Positions 28,705 through 38,233 of a stretch of DNA of 64,000 bases are shown in pieces. Both the position numbers and the translations under genes were made by a program. The notes under the pieces are model-generated. The model did not search any database, was not told the origin of the DNA, and saw nothing but the letters and a program-made list of their open reading frames with translations. The stretch's first letter is position 1, and each line of letters starts with the position of its first letter. Origin of the DNA: Yersinia canariae (lineage in GTDB: Bacteria > Pseudomonadota > Gammaproteobacteria > Enterobacterales > Enterobacteriaceae); the NCBI RefSeq assembly GCF_009831415.1, contig NZ_CP043727.1, positions 310,001-374,000 of the forward strand, written 5' to 3'.

Positions 28705-28805
28705 TATTACTTTTAGTTAACATCTAATTTTCAATACGTTTCGCCTCCATTAACGAAATAATTAGCTTATTATATGTAGGTCTATTTTATCCGTCGCAAC
28801 CAATG

Positions 28806-28850
28806 ACACTGACTTGGTCTGTGACAACACGTATTTGGAGGTGTCAGTGT
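28806..28850 (+). repeat. Inverted repeat spanning the yedE ribosome site and start
   Basis: ACACTGAC (28806-28813) pairs perfectly with GTCAGTGT (28843-28850). The right arm covers the GTG start and the loop contains the GGAGG site. In mRNA it could restrict initiation; as DNA it could be an operator. The function is inferred. Confidence 0.4.
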
Positions 28851-30063
28851 GAGCTGGCATATGTTTAAATCTCAATATTTGGTGCGCTTTTGGGCGCCAC
28901 TGCCTGCCGTGATTGCTGCGGGTATCCTATCGACTTATTACTTTGGTTTGACGGGCACTTTTTGGGCGGTGACAGGGGAATTCACCCGTTGGGGGGGGCA
29001 CCTGATGCAGTTGTTCGGCGCTCATCCGCAGGAGTGGGGTTATTTTAAAGTTATCGGGCTGGAGGGAACACCACTGGACCGTATCGACGGCATGATGATT
29101 ATCGGTATGTTTGCCGGATGTATTGCTGCAGCACTGTGGGCTAATAATGTGAAACTGCGTAAACCTCAGCATGGTATTCGCATTGCCCAAGCGCTGGTCG
29201 GCGGCATTATCGCCGGTTTTGGTGCGCGCCTGGCCATGGGCTGCAATTTGGCGGCTTTCTTTACCGGTATTCCGCAGTTTTCATTGCATGCTTGGTTCTT
29301 TGCACTTGCGACGGCCGCGGGGTCCTATTTTGGGGCTAAATTTACGCTATTGCCGCTGTTTCGTATCCCGGTGAAATTACAAAAAGTGACTTCTGCTTCG
29401 CCGCTGACCCAGCATCCAGCCAGGGCTGCGCGCCGTTTCCGCCTGGGTATGGTGGTGTTTATTCTGGCATTAAGCTGGTCGTTAATTGAGTTGTTCCGCC
29501 ACCCGAAACTGGGCATTGCCATGCTATGCGGGATTGGTTTTGGCTTGCTGATTGAGCGGGCGCAGATTTGCTTTACTTCCGCCTTTCGCGATTTGTGGAT
29601 AACGGGCCGTACCCATATGGCGAAAGCAATTATTCTGGGGATGGCGGTCAGTGCTATCGGTATTTTCAGCTACGTGCAGTTGGGCGTGGCGCCCAAGATT
29701 TTGTGGGCCGGGCCAAACGCGGTGATTGGTGGTTTACTGTTTGGTTTTGGTATCGTCTTGGCCGGAGGTTGTGAAACAGGCTGGATGTATCGCGCGGTAG
29801 AAGGGCAAATTCACTATTGGTGGGTGGGGCTGGGGAATATTATTGGCGCGACTATTCTGGCCTACTATTGGGATGATTTTGCTCCAGCTTTGGCGACCAA
29901 TTATGACAAAGTTAACCTATTGGAAACCTTCGGGCCTATTGGCGGATTACTGGTGACCTACCTGATGTTAGCTGCTGCCTTTGCAGCCATGCTGTGGTGG
30001 GAAAAACACTTCTTCCGCAAGCAGAAAGCGGCTGCATCCACTTTGGTTAAGGAGCCATCATGA
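28849..30063 (+). CDS. yedE: YedE-like sulfur/selenium-related membrane transporter
   Basis: This 404-residue inner-membrane protein of the YeeE/YedE family closely follows E. coli YedE. Shared stretches include FWAPLPAVIAAGILSTYYFG, IAGFGARLAMGCNLAAFFTG and FGIVLAGGCETGWMYRAVEG. About ten membrane helices and the conserved cysteines in MGCN and GGCETG are visible; in this family these are thought to pass thiosulfate-like or selenium species. The start is GTG 28849 (MSWHMF, like MSWQQF), with GGAGG ahead. It overlaps yedF by four bases, so channel and TusA-like partner are co-made. Confidence 0.93.
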   Translation: MSWHMFKSQYLVRFWAPLPAVIAAGILSTYYFGLTGTFWAVTGEFTRWGGHLMQLFGAHPQEWGYFKVIGLEGTPLDRIDGMMIIGMFAGCIAAALWANNVKLRKPQHGIRIAQALVGGIIAGFGARLAMGCNLAAFFTGIPQFSLHAWFFALATAAGSYFGAKFTLLPLFRIPVKLQKVTSASPLTQHPARAARRFRLGMVVFILALSWSLIELFRHPKLGIAMLCGIGFGLLIERAQICFTSAFRDLWITGRTHMAKAIILGMAVSAIGIFSYVQLGVAPKILWAGPNAVIGGLLFGFGIVLAGGCETGWMYRAVEGQIHYWWVGLGNIIGATILAYYWDDFAPALATNYDKVNLLETFGPIGGLLVTYLMLAAAFAAMLWWEKHFFRKQKAAASTLVKEPS

Positions 30064-30329
30064 GCCATTCTTCGTCAGCAGATAATTTAACAACTCCTAC
30101 CGCTATTGTGCCCGATTATCGTTTGGATATGGTGGGCGAGCCCTGCCCATACCCAGCAGTCGCGACACTCGAAGCGATGCCACAATTGAAGCCGGGCGAA
30201 ATTCTGGAAGTGATCAGTGATTGCCCGCAATCCATTAATAATATTCCGTTAGATGCCCGAAATTACGGCTATACGGTGTTGGATATTCAGCAAGATGGCC
30301 CGACCATTCGCTACCTGATTCAGCGCTGA
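30060..30329 (+). CDS. yedF: TusA-like sulfur carrier protein YedF
   Basis: This 89-residue member of the TusA/SirA/YedF family has the invariant CPYP motif (Cys33 in GEPCPYPAV) that carries persulfide, and the two-layer fold text DCPQSINNIPLDARNYGYTV. It overlaps yedE and presumably receives the sulfur or selenium species that YedE brings in. The N-terminal 15 residues are longer than in E. coli YedF (77). Confidence 0.92.
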   Translation: MSHSSSADNLTTPTAIVPDYRLDMVGEPCPYPAVATLEAMPQLKPGEILEVISDCPQSINNIPLDARNYGYTVLDIQQDGPTIRYLIQR

Positions 30330-30527
30330 AGTCGGCAATAAGATGGGAACTTTGCTTTGCTGGCTCAAGAAGAACAGCAAGTGAACGCCATCATCTTGAG
30401 CAGGTTAATATTTTAGCTGCGCAAGGGTTAGGGCGTCATCCGAAAATATTTAGCTTCAGTCCGGCAAAATAAGTTATTGAGAGCCATAGGTTTTATCGTA
30501 TTGATATAACTTATGGCCCACTCAAGG

Positions 30528-32972
30528 TTAATTCTCTGTCGGTATCGTTTTGGTCGGTGTCGCGACTGTCAGAGACACACCTGCGGCCCGAAGTCGCTTT
30601 AATATACTGAATAATAACGAGCTTTTAGTATTACTCACCATGCGTGGGCTGGGCACCAAACCCGTGACACTGAGCACAATACCGTCCGGGCTTAACTGAC
30701 TGAATTTTACCGAGGGAGCCGGGGTATCGAGTATGGATTCGTGCTCTTCATAAGCTTCTATCAGTAGCGTTTGTGCCAGTTCAACATCTAAATCCAGCGG
30801 GAATGTTAAAGCAATCGTGACCACCCCTTGCGCGTTAGCCATGGTGGCGTTACGTACATTCTGCGAAATTAATTGAGAGTTTGGCACGATAACTGTAGAG
30901 CGGTCAGCGAGTTGGATTTCGGTGGCGCGAACATTTATTCGGCGAATATCACCCTCCACACCACTAATACTGATTAAATCCCCGACCTTGACGGGCCGCT
31001 CGGTGAGCAAAATAATGCCGGAAATAAAGTTTTTCACAATTTCCTGCAAGCCGAAGCCAATACCTACCGACAGCGCGCTGACAATCCAGGCTAATTTATT
31101 CCACTGAATACCGAGCACTGATAAGGTCAGGAGAATCACCAGTACGTAACCAATATTACTGAACAGTGTGACTGCCGAGGTTTTTATACCAGAGTCCATC
31201 TGGGTTTTCGGTAGGAATTCATTACTGAGCCAGCGCCGTGCGGTATTTAGCGTATATAAGCCAACAAGTAAGCAAAGTGCAGCATTAAACAAATTTGTCG
31301 GGACGATATTTAATCTTTCCAGCCCTTCACCGCCTAAGAGTTCCACTGTTTTTTGCAACAGAGAAACTGGCGTGGTCGAGCCAAAAGTGCCATTAAATAG
31401 CGCGATAATAGCCAGTAATATCAGGGTGACTTTACTGGTCGCCGATAATAATGTTGCCGCTTGGGCCAGATGGCGATCATCGATATTTAGCGATTGCTTA
31501 ATTGCTTTACCGGCACTGCTGGCCGGGGAAAAGAGACTTTCCGCTAAATCGACACAGAAATGAGTCAATAAATATAAGCAAGAGAGTACCAGGCAAACCC
31601 ACACCAGTTTGTAACTTAAGAATTTTGCCAGTGCGATATAGCCGACTAATAATGACAGCAATATGGCTATTGCCGTAATACCGATAGCCAGATGAATCAA
31701 TCCAGCTAATGTGGAGTAAGCTTCAGGTTTTTCGCCATTGACCATCAGATGACGCCGTATTCGGTTGGCGCGTAATGGGATAATCGCGGCCGTCAGCGCC
31801 ACCAACAGGGCGGATATTCCATTGCCAAAAATGGTCCCCGATACGCTGATATTGATCATGTTATTCATTTGATCAATAGCACCAAAAATCATGATGCAGC
31901 TGGCTAATAGCGGAGGGAATAGCTTTAGTGACGCGGCGACTTCATCGGCAATGGCGGGTAAACGCCATGAGGGGCGCTGGTTGGATAAGAATGCTCGCCC
32001 GAGACCGGCGACTAACGCAGAGAAAAACATCAGTTGAACAAATGCCTGCGCAAAATTCATAACTAGTGGCGAGACATCGGGCGTGCGGGTGAATGTCTGG
32101 GTGATGAATTGCGCCATCGTGACGGTGATCAATACCGTGTAGAGGGTGGTTACTGAGGCCATAAAACTGCGGCGCAATGGGCCTTGGGGCAGGCATTTGG
32201 TACAGAACCAGGCGGTCAGATTGTCGAGCAACTTAAAACCAAAAGCGCCGATCAGCAGTGCCAGCAACAGGTATATTGCCGTGCCAGTGCGCCATTCGGG
32301 TTCCCAGGCGGCATGCCAGGCATCAGCCAGTTCTTGCACAAAATCCTTGAGCCGCTTGTCATCATCAACATTAGGGCTGACGATGGGTGCCCAAAATTTA
32401 GCCCCTAAAATACTGCCGGAATTTAAGGCTATTTGAGATTTCAGCGCAGTTCGCCGTAACGCGATAATTTGTGTTGCCAGGTTTTCCGCGTTGGCTTTGA
32501 TGGCCTGAGCTTGATCATTCTGGCCCTCTAACTGGGCTTTACGGGTGTTTAGCGCTCGGCGTTGTTGAGCAACTATCGGGGTTTCTGCTAGCGTACCGGC
32601 GGCAGGAAGGGGGCCTAAAACATCCAATTGTGTTTGCAGTTGTTCTCGCTTGGGCTTCAAATCGGCGAGCAGGATGTCGACATCATGAACCAGCGCCAAG
32701 GCGGTATCATTCAGCGCACTTAACTGATTGTCAGATGTACTGACCGAGACACTCTGCTTTAGCTTATCCAACTGTTTTTGCAGGCTAATTAATTGTACTG
32801 ATACCGCCGGTTTTGCCGGCTCCTCACTGCTTTCGGCTGTCGTCTCTGATGTTGTAGCCGCAAAGACAGTGCCCGTCGCTGAAATCGCTATTAGTGATGC
32901 ATAAATAAGCGTGAGCAATAGATAGAGTCGGGGATAATCTCGACGCGAAACAAAATACCCATTGTTTTTCAT
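30528..32972 (-). CDS. Large MscS-family mechanosensitive channel (DUF3772-type)
   Basis: This inner-membrane channel of about 814 residues should open on osmotic downshock. From the N-terminus it has a signal-like hydrophobic helix (about 15-40), a periplasmic coiled-coil domain (about 55-190, DUF3772-like), and around ten transmembrane helices. The MscS pore and beta domain lie near residues 615-720 (VSALSVGIGFGLQEIVKNFI, then RPVKVGDLISISGVEGDIRR). ATG 32972 is chosen because a signal-like helix follows it. A GTG at 33056 would add 28 residues with another hydrophobic stretch and cannot be ruled out. Confidence 0.85.
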   Translation of the reverse strand: MKNNGYFVSRRDYPRLYLLLTLIYASLIAISATGTVFAATTSETTAESSEEPAKPAVSVQLISLQKQLDKLKQSVSVSTSDNQLSALNDTALALVHDVDILLADLKPKREQLQTQLDVLGPLPAAGTLAETPIVAQQRRALNTRKAQLEGQNDQAQAIKANAENLATQIIALRRTALKSQIALNSGSILGAKFWAPIVSPNVDDDKRLKDFVQELADAWHAAWEPEWRTGTAIYLLLALLIGAFGFKLLDNLTAWFCTKCLPQGPLRRSFMASVTTLYTVLITVTMAQFITQTFTRTPDVSPLVMNFAQAFVQLMFFSALVAGLGRAFLSNQRPSWRLPAIADEVAASLKLFPPLLASCIMIFGAIDQMNNMINISVSGTIFGNGISALLVALTAAIIPLRANRIRRHLMVNGEKPEAYSTLAGLIHLAIGITAIAILLSLLVGYIALAKFLSYKLVWVCLVLSCLYLLTHFCVDLAESLFSPASSAGKAIKQSLNIDDRHLAQAATLLSATSKVTLILLAIIALFNGTFGSTTPVSLLQKTVELLGGEGLERLNIVPTNLFNAALCLLVGLYTLNTARRWLSNEFLPKTQMDSGIKTSAVTLFSNIGYVLVILLTLSVLGIQWNKLAWIVSALSVGIGFGLQEIVKNFISGIILLTERPVKVGDLISISGVEGDIRRINVRATEIQLADRSTVIVPNSQLISQNVRNATMANAQGVVTIALTFPLDLDVELAQTLLIEAYEEHESILDTPAPSVKFSQLSPDGIVLSVTGLVPSPRMVSNTKSSLLFSILKRLRAAGVSLTVATPTKTIPTEN

Positions 32973-33114
32973 AAAACTGGTTAGCCCGAAAGTGAATGCC
33001 ACAATTAACCCATCAATTAGTGCAGTTGTACCTGCTTGACAGTTATTGTGGCACACCTTGCGAGTTACTGAATAATCTTACTCCGATAATCATCCCCATA
33101 AATTAAATACCAAA

Positions 33115-33133
33115 GATAATAATTATCATTGTA
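33115..33133 (+). promoter_or_regulatory. Fur box upstream of foxA
   Basis: GATAATAATTATCATTGTA matches the 19-base Fur consensus at about 15 positions. It lies 140 bases before the foxA start, so iron repression of foxA is expected. Confidence 0.8.
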
Positions 33134-33271
33134 ATTAGCACTCTCATTTAATAGATTGTGCGCTGCACTTATGGACTCACGATATGTGGTGTGCAGGCAA
33201 GAGTGTTTGCCAGACGAAAATAGCAAGGGACGCTGATAAATAACCATATACACCATCTGGGGAAGGTCATT

Positions 33272-35404
33272 ATGTTCTCGGTTTTTATAATAAAGCGCTC
33301 TGCTATTTTATGTTCATTGGCTATGTTTATTCCATTAGCCTCCATGGCTGACGATACGATAGAAGTGACTGCCAAAGCAGGCCACGAAGCTGATTTACCC
33401 ACCTTGGGTTACACAGCAAAAACCACCAAAGCGGCAACGAAAACCGATCAGCCGTTAATCCTGACTGCGCAAGCGGTATCAGTTATTACTCGCCAACAAA
33501 TGGATGATCAAAACGTTGCGACAGTTAATCAGGCGCTGAATTACACTCCTGGCGTCTTCACCGGTTTTTCCGGCGGCGCAACCCGTTATGACACGATTGC
33601 CTTGCGCGGTTTTCATGGCGGGGATGTGAATAATACCTTCCTTGATGGGCTACGCTTACTCAGTGATGGCGGCAGTTACAATGTGTTGCAGGTTGACCCC
33701 TGGTTCCTTGAGCGTATTGATGTGATAAAAGGCCCATCTTCGGCGCTATACGGCCAAAGTATCCCCGGCGGCGTAGTGATGATGACGTCCAAACGACCTC
33801 AATTTACCCCTGAAGGCCATTTCCGCCTGACCGCCGGTAATAACAATACGCAAGTCGCTGCGTTTGATTATACCAATGCAATCTCAGAACATTGGGCATT
33901 TCGCCTAACGGGAATCACCCGTAATAGCGACACCATGTATGACCATCAACGCGAAGAGCGCTATGCAATTGCCCCATCATTATTGTGGCAACCAGATGAA
34001 AATACTTCGCTGTTATTGCGCGCCAATTTGCAAAAAGATCCCTCCGGTGGCTATCACAGTGCAGTTCCGGCGGATGGCAGTATTTATGGGCAAAAATTGA
34101 GTCGCAGCTTTTTTGATGGCGAAAGTAATCACAATGTATTTAAGCGCTGGCAGCAAATCTATGGTTATGAATTTGCACATAAATTTGATGATGTTTGGTC
34201 CTTCCGCCAGAATGCCAGCTATACCCATTCTAATACTCAGCTAGAGCAGGTTTATCAGGGCGGTTGGAATAGTGACCGTACTCTAATGAATCGTTATTAT
34301 TCTGGTGAAGATTCTTCTCTCAATGCATTTGCTGTAGATAACCAACTGGAAGCTGATTTCGCCACGGCGGCGGTTGAACACAAAGTGTTACTGGGCTTTG
34401 ACTTCCAGAAGTTCCGCAATAATCTGCGCAGTGATAGCGCTAATGCTACCACGCTGAACCCTTATACCGGTGTTTCTGGTGGTTCGACTTTATATAGCGA
34501 TTATCTGCGCACCACCCCAGGTATTAACACATCTTATTTAAACCGCCGCTATGAGCAAAGCGGGGTTTATCTGCAAGATGAACTGACATTGGATAATTGG
34601 CATCTCAATTTATCCGGCCGATATGATCGGATGAAAACGGAAAATATTGATAAGACCGCCAACAGCACGGATGAGCGCACGGATAATCACGCCAGTGGGC
34701 GTGCGTCATTGCTGTATAGCTTCGATAGCGGTATTTCACCGTATGTGAGTTATAGCCAAGCTATCACGCCAAGTTTATTCCCAGATGCACAGCAAAAACT
34801 GCTGAAACCGATGACCAGCGAGCAGTATGAAGTGGGGATTAAATATCAGCCGCCAGGCAGCACTTCGCTCTATTCCGCCGCCTTATATGACCTGACCCAA
34901 AATGATGTGGCAAACCGTGCAGTTCCAGCGACTTACTATGTGCCAGCGGGTAAGGTGAATTCACAAGGGCTGGAATTGGAAGCTCGAAGCCAAATTAATG
35001 AGCGGCTGAGTGTGATTGCGGGCTATACCTATAATCGCGTGAAATTCAAAGATGCTATTGATGGAAATGATGGCAATACACCGGTATTAGCACCATCCAA
35101 TATGGCTTCTCTGTGGGCGCAATATGAAGCGGGTTATGGCATCAATGTCGGTGCCGGCATCCGTTACATTGGCAAGCAGTGGGCTGATGATGCCAATACC
35201 GTGCGAGTGCCTTCTTACACGCTGGGTGATGCCTCTGTTCGCGCCGATTTAGGAACATGGGCAGCATCGTTGAAAGGCGCATTTGTTCAATTGAATGTGA
35301 ATAATATTGCAGACAAAAAGTATGTCGCGGCCTGTTATAACACTTCCTATTGCTACTGGGGGGCAGAGCGCTCAGTACAAGCAACCGTAGGTTATGACTT
35401 CTAA
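33272..35404 (+). CDS. foxA: TonB-dependent ferrioxamine receptor FoxA
   Basis: This 710-residue outer-membrane receptor imports ferrioxamine-type xenosiderophores, powered by TonB. A signal peptide (cleavage near residue 26, after ASMA) is followed by a TonB-box-like DTIEVTAKA, the plug domain (about 60-165, with TPGVFTGFSGG and IDVIKGPSSALYGQ), and a 22-strand barrel ending in aromatic ATVGYDF. Length and sequence agree almost throughout with Y. enterocolitica FoxA as I remember it. A Fur box lies upstream and a strong terminator downstream, so it is monocistronic. Confidence 0.95.
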   Translation: MFSVFIIKRSAILCSLAMFIPLASMADDTIEVTAKAGHEADLPTLGYTAKTTKAATKTDQPLILTAQAVSVITRQQMDDQNVATVNQALNYTPGVFTGFSGGATRYDTIALRGFHGGDVNNTFLDGLRLLSDGGSYNVLQVDPWFLERIDVIKGPSSALYGQSIPGGVVMMTSKRPQFTPEGHFRLTAGNNNTQVAAFDYTNAISEHWAFRLTGITRNSDTMYDHQREERYAIAPSLLWQPDENTSLLLRANLQKDPSGGYHSAVPADGSIYGQKLSRSFFDGESNHNVFKRWQQIYGYEFAHKFDDVWSFRQNASYTHSNTQLEQVYQGGWNSDRTLMNRYYSGEDSSLNAFAVDNQLEADFATAAVEHKVLLGFDFQKFRNNLRSDSANATTLNPYTGVSGGSTLYSDYLRTTPGINTSYLNRRYEQSGVYLQDELTLDNWHLNLSGRYDRMKTENIDKTANSTDERTDNHASGRASLLYSFDSGISPYVSYSQAITPSLFPDAQQKLLKPMTSEQYEVGIKYQPPGSTSLYSAALYDLTQNDVANRAVPATYYVPAGKVNSQGLELEARSQINERLSVIAGYTYNRVKFKDAIDGNDGNTPVLAPSNMASLWAQYEAGYGINVGAGIRYIGKQWADDANTVRVPSYTLGDASVRADLGTWAASLKGAFVQLNVNNIADKKYVAACYNTSYCYWGAERSVQATVGYDF

Positions 35405-35462
35405 TGCATTAATATAAAACACTCATTACCCAGTTCACTTATATAGCTGGTTTATTATTAAA

Positions 35463-35508
35463 GACATCATTATTTATATTAAGTAATATAGATAGTGATG
35501 TTTTTATT
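35463..35508 (+). terminator. Rho-independent terminator after foxA
   Basis: An 18-base arm ACATCATTATTTATATTA pairs (with G-T pairs) with TAATATAGATAGTGATGT across a short AAG-type loop and is followed by a T run. It separates foxA from the sulfur cluster. Confidence 0.75.
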
Positions 35509-35676
35509 TTCAATAAAAAATAAATAACAAAAAAACATACTAATTAAAAAATAATACTATAATTAGATTGATTGCAAATTTGTGATTTTTATATAAACAA
35601 AAAATTATCATATTAACTAATATCAAGCAAGCTCATTATTTTGTAAGTGATAAATTACATTCATTGGAGAGAAAAG
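35509..35676 (+). promoter_or_regulatory. AT-rich promoter region of the sulfur-relay cluster
   Basis: This very AT-rich stretch with long A runs lies between the foxA terminator and the first start of the cluster. It must hold the cluster promoter. No Fur box or other known operator was recognised. Such composition is typical of H-NS-silenced, acquired DNA. Confidence 0.45.
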
Positions 35677-35763
35677 ATGATCGTGAAAATATTAAAACTG
35701 ATTTCTAATTCTGAGGTGTTTTATGGTAAATGCTCAAGCAAAAGAGGGAGTGTTCGATGTTGA
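35677..35763 (+). CDS. Possible 28-residue leader peptide ahead of the sulfur cluster
   Basis: A short frame starts at ATG 35677 with a good TTGGAGAG ribosome site eight bases ahead. It encodes a basic peptide (start MIVKILKLISNSEVFYGK, two cysteines, last residue Cys28). It overlaps the first 41 bases of the desulfurase gene in another frame, so its translation could couple to or attenuate that gene. It could instead be a real small peptide, or chance. Only the frame and site are visible. Confidence 0.25.
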   Translation: MIVKILKLISNSEVFYGKCSSKRGSVRC

Positions 35764-36991
35764 TGCCATTCATAGGCAGTTCCCGATTCTTAAGCAACAG
35801 ATAAATGGTTATCCATTAGTTTATTTAGATAATGCATCTTCCTGCCAAAAACCACAGGCAGTTATTGATGCAATAACAAAATGTTATAGTGAATATTATG
35901 CAAATGCACATAGGGGGGTCCACACACTCTCACAGCGCACAACGACAGCGCTGGAACAGGTTAGAGAACAAATACGTGTGTTTCTTAATGCTAAGTCGGT
36001 AGATGAAATAATTTTCACTCAAGGAACAACAGCCGCTATTAATTTAGTGGCGGCAAGTTGGGGGAAAAAATATTTGCATCCCGGTGATGAGATCTTGATT
36101 TCGGCTCTTGAGCATCACAGTAATATCGTCCCATGGCAACAACTATGCCGGGAGAGCGGAGCACGATTAAAAATTTTGCCGATAGATAAAAATGGAGTAT
36201 TACAGACTGAGTTACTTGAACAATTATTGAGTCACCATACTCGGATTTTAGCACTTTCTCATGTCTCGAATGTGCTAGGTATAATCAATCCAGTTATGGC
36301 TATTATTCAGGCAGTAAGGGCATACGACAAAAGGCATCGCGACAAAAAAGAAGAAACCATTATATTGATTGATGGTGCTCAGGCTGTACCTCATATTGCG
36401 ATTGATGTGCAAGAGTTAGACTCAGATTTTTATGTATTCTCTGGTCATAAACTTTATGGCCCTACGGGTATTGGTGTGTTGTATGGCCGCAGTAATATTC
36501 TGCGAAATATGCCGCCATGGCAATATGGTGGCGGAATGGTGGCAAATGTTAGCTTTGATCAGTCTACTTTTGTTACTCCTCCGCGGTGCTTTGAGGCTGG
36601 CACTGCAAATATTGCCGGTATCATCGGATTAGGTGCCGCTATTACTTGGCTGCAGGAACTGGGGATTAATGCTATTGCCCGGCATGGACAAGTATTGTTG
36701 GATTATGCTACCCAGCAACTTTCCTTATTGCCTTCTATTCATATATTAGGTCAATCACCAATAAAAGCCGCAGTAGTCAGTTTTATTGTAGACGGTATTC
36801 CCGCGAAAGTAGTTGGTCTGGCATTAGATAAGTCTGGAATTGCAGTACAGGTTGGCCGTCATTGTGCTCAACCATTAATGACTTTTTTTGGGGTGCAAGA
36901 GACTGTCAGAATTTCATTTGCAGTGTATAACACATTGCAAGATATTGATTTGTTTATATCTGCTCTAAATGAAATAGTGAAAAAATATTAA
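35723..36991 (+). CDS. SufS-like PLP-dependent cysteine desulfurase
   Basis: This 422-residue class-V aminotransferase-fold enzyme takes sulfur from cysteine as an enzyme-bound persulfide. Visible features are the PLP-lysine K243 in VFSGHKLYGPTG, the PLP aspartate in LIDGAQAVPH, the ALEHHSN motif (about 129), and the persulfide cysteine C381 in GRHCAQPLM (SufS-type spacing). It is not in a suf or isc operon. Instead it heads a cluster with an acyl-CoA-dehydrogenase-like gene, a MoaD/ThiS-like carrier and an E1-rhodanese gene, so it probably supplies sulfur to that carrier. A GAGGTG site precedes the ATG. The gene is visibly AT-rich compared with yjiR or the hmu genes. Confidence 0.92.
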   Translation: MVNAQAKEGVFDVDAIHRQFPILKQQINGYPLVYLDNASSCQKPQAVIDAITKCYSEYYANAHRGVHTLSQRTTTALEQVREQIRVFLNAKSVDEIIFTQGTTAAINLVAASWGKKYLHPGDEILISALEHHSNIVPWQQLCRESGARLKILPIDKNGVLQTELLEQLLSHHTRILALSHVSNVLGIINPVMAIIQAVRAYDKRHRDKKEETIILIDGAQAVPHIAIDVQELDSDFYVFSGHKLYGPTGIGVLYGRSNILRNMPPWQYGGGMVANVSFDQSTFVTPPRCFEAGTANIAGIIGLGAAITWLQELGINAIARHGQVLLDYATQQLSLLPSIHILGQSPIKAAVVSFIVDGIPAKVVGLALDKSGIAVQVGRHCAQPLMTFFGVQETVRISFAVYNTLQDIDLFISALNEIVKKY

Positions 36992-37042
36992 TTTTCATTG
37001 TTACTTTCATGAAATATAGCTGGCTAATGCGAGAGGCATCCT

Positions 37043-38233
37043 ATGGACATAGATTGGCAAGGTGCAAATGATATTAAAGAATTATATGGTGATTTAATTG
37101 AGGAGGAAATAAATAAAAAAACACAATATCGCGATGATAACTCTATACCTATTCCTAATGATGTAGCGAAAAAATTTGCTTCATTAGGGTTATTTACTTA
37201 TATGTTGCCAAATAAATTTGGAGGTAAAAATCAAGGGGATGCTGTGTGGGGAAGTGTTTTAGAAAAAATAGGTTATTTATCCACTGATACCTCTTTTCCT
37301 CTTCTTATGTCCGTCAGAGTGTCATTTACTTCAGCCCTAATAGCAACAGAGAGAGAGGTTTTTATTGAAAAATATATTGGCCAGTTAATTGATGGGGATA
37401 AGTTTGGTTCCTTCGCTTATACCGAGAATGCTGATGCTTTTTCTTTCTTATCTAATGCTGTTTATTGCAAGAATATAGATGGTTATATTCTTAATGGTAT
37501 TAAGCAGTATGTTACGGGTGGTGCTACTGCCGATCTTTTTCTGGTTTTTATTCGTAGCGAAAGCAGTGACCTACAAGTTTTTTTAGTTAAACGCAGTGAT
37601 CCTGGAGTGGAGATTATTCCTAGACTTATGCACGGTATGCATTCACTGGGATTGGTACAACTGAATCTTAATAATGTAAAGCTTGATAAAAATCGCTTGC
37701 TGGTTGCTACTGATGGTCTTAGTTTTGTACAGCGCTATTTTCTCAATTGTCGCCGTCCATTACTGGTAATACTATTTTTAGGGCGAGCACGGGCCATTAT
37801 TGAAGAGACGATAAGTTATTTACAAAGAACTATTCGTTACGATGAACCTCTTGTTGAAATGCAGCATGTGCAGGCTGCTATTGGGCGTATGACTATTGCG
37901 CTCGAAACGGCGCGAACGATGGTTTTCCATTCTCTGGAACGGCAGGCGAGAAAAGAGAGTGATCCATATTGGGACCCTATTTCTTCAGCCGCAAAACACT
38001 ATGCGACTGAGCAAATAAACTTCATTGCGCTAATGGCGCTAAAACTCACCGGTGGCTGGGGATATACCGAAGAGAGTGGTTTAGGGCGTTCACATCGAGA
38101 TTTTACCTCACTGCTGGCAGGGGCTGACCCACAGGAGAAGCTAGAAGTCGATCTGGGTCTTCGGGTTATTCATGAATTTGAGATGCTTGCACAACAAAAA
38201 ATAGTGCAGGAGGATAAACATTATGAGATTTAA
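37043..38233 (+). CDS. Acyl-CoA dehydrogenase-like flavoprotein
   Basis: This 396-residue protein has the acyl-CoA dehydrogenase fold. It has an N-terminal helical domain with LPNKFGGKNQGDAVWG (about 55-70), a middle beta domain with FGSFAYTENADAFS (about 121-134) and GIKQYVTGGATADLFLV, and a C-terminal FAD-binding part with LTGGWGYTEESG (about 335-346). The usual catalytic EGT motif after the RD pair (R352-D353) is absent; AGADPQE stands there. This suggests either a shifted base or a different reaction, such as oxidation of a carrier-bound intermediate. It overlaps the MoaD-like gene by 11 bases, pointing to a shared pathway. Confidence 0.85.
   Translation: MDIDWQGANDIKELYGDLIEEEINKKTQYRDDNSIPIPNDVAKKFASLGLFTYMLPNKFGGKNQGDAVWGSVLEKIGYLSTDTSFPLLMSVRVSFTSALIATEREVFIEKYIGQLIDGDKFGSFAYTENADAFSFLSNAVYCKNIDGYILNGIKQYVTGGATADLFLVFIRSESSDLQVFLVKRSDPGVEIIPRLMHGMHSLGLVQLNLNNVKLDKNRLLVATDGLSFVQRYFLNCRRPLLVILFLGRARAIIEETISYLQRTIRYDEPLVEMQHVQAAIGRMTIALETARTMVFHSLERQARKESDPYWDPISSAAKHYATEQINFIALMALKLTGGWGYTEESGLGRSHRDFTSLLAGADPQEKLEVDLGLRVIHEFEMLAQQKIVQEDKHYEI

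Noticed and set aside
30330..30527. Remnant of an acetyltransferase-like gene after yedF
   Set aside because: A few suggestive residues across stop codons are not enough; I see only a 198-base gap between convergent genes.
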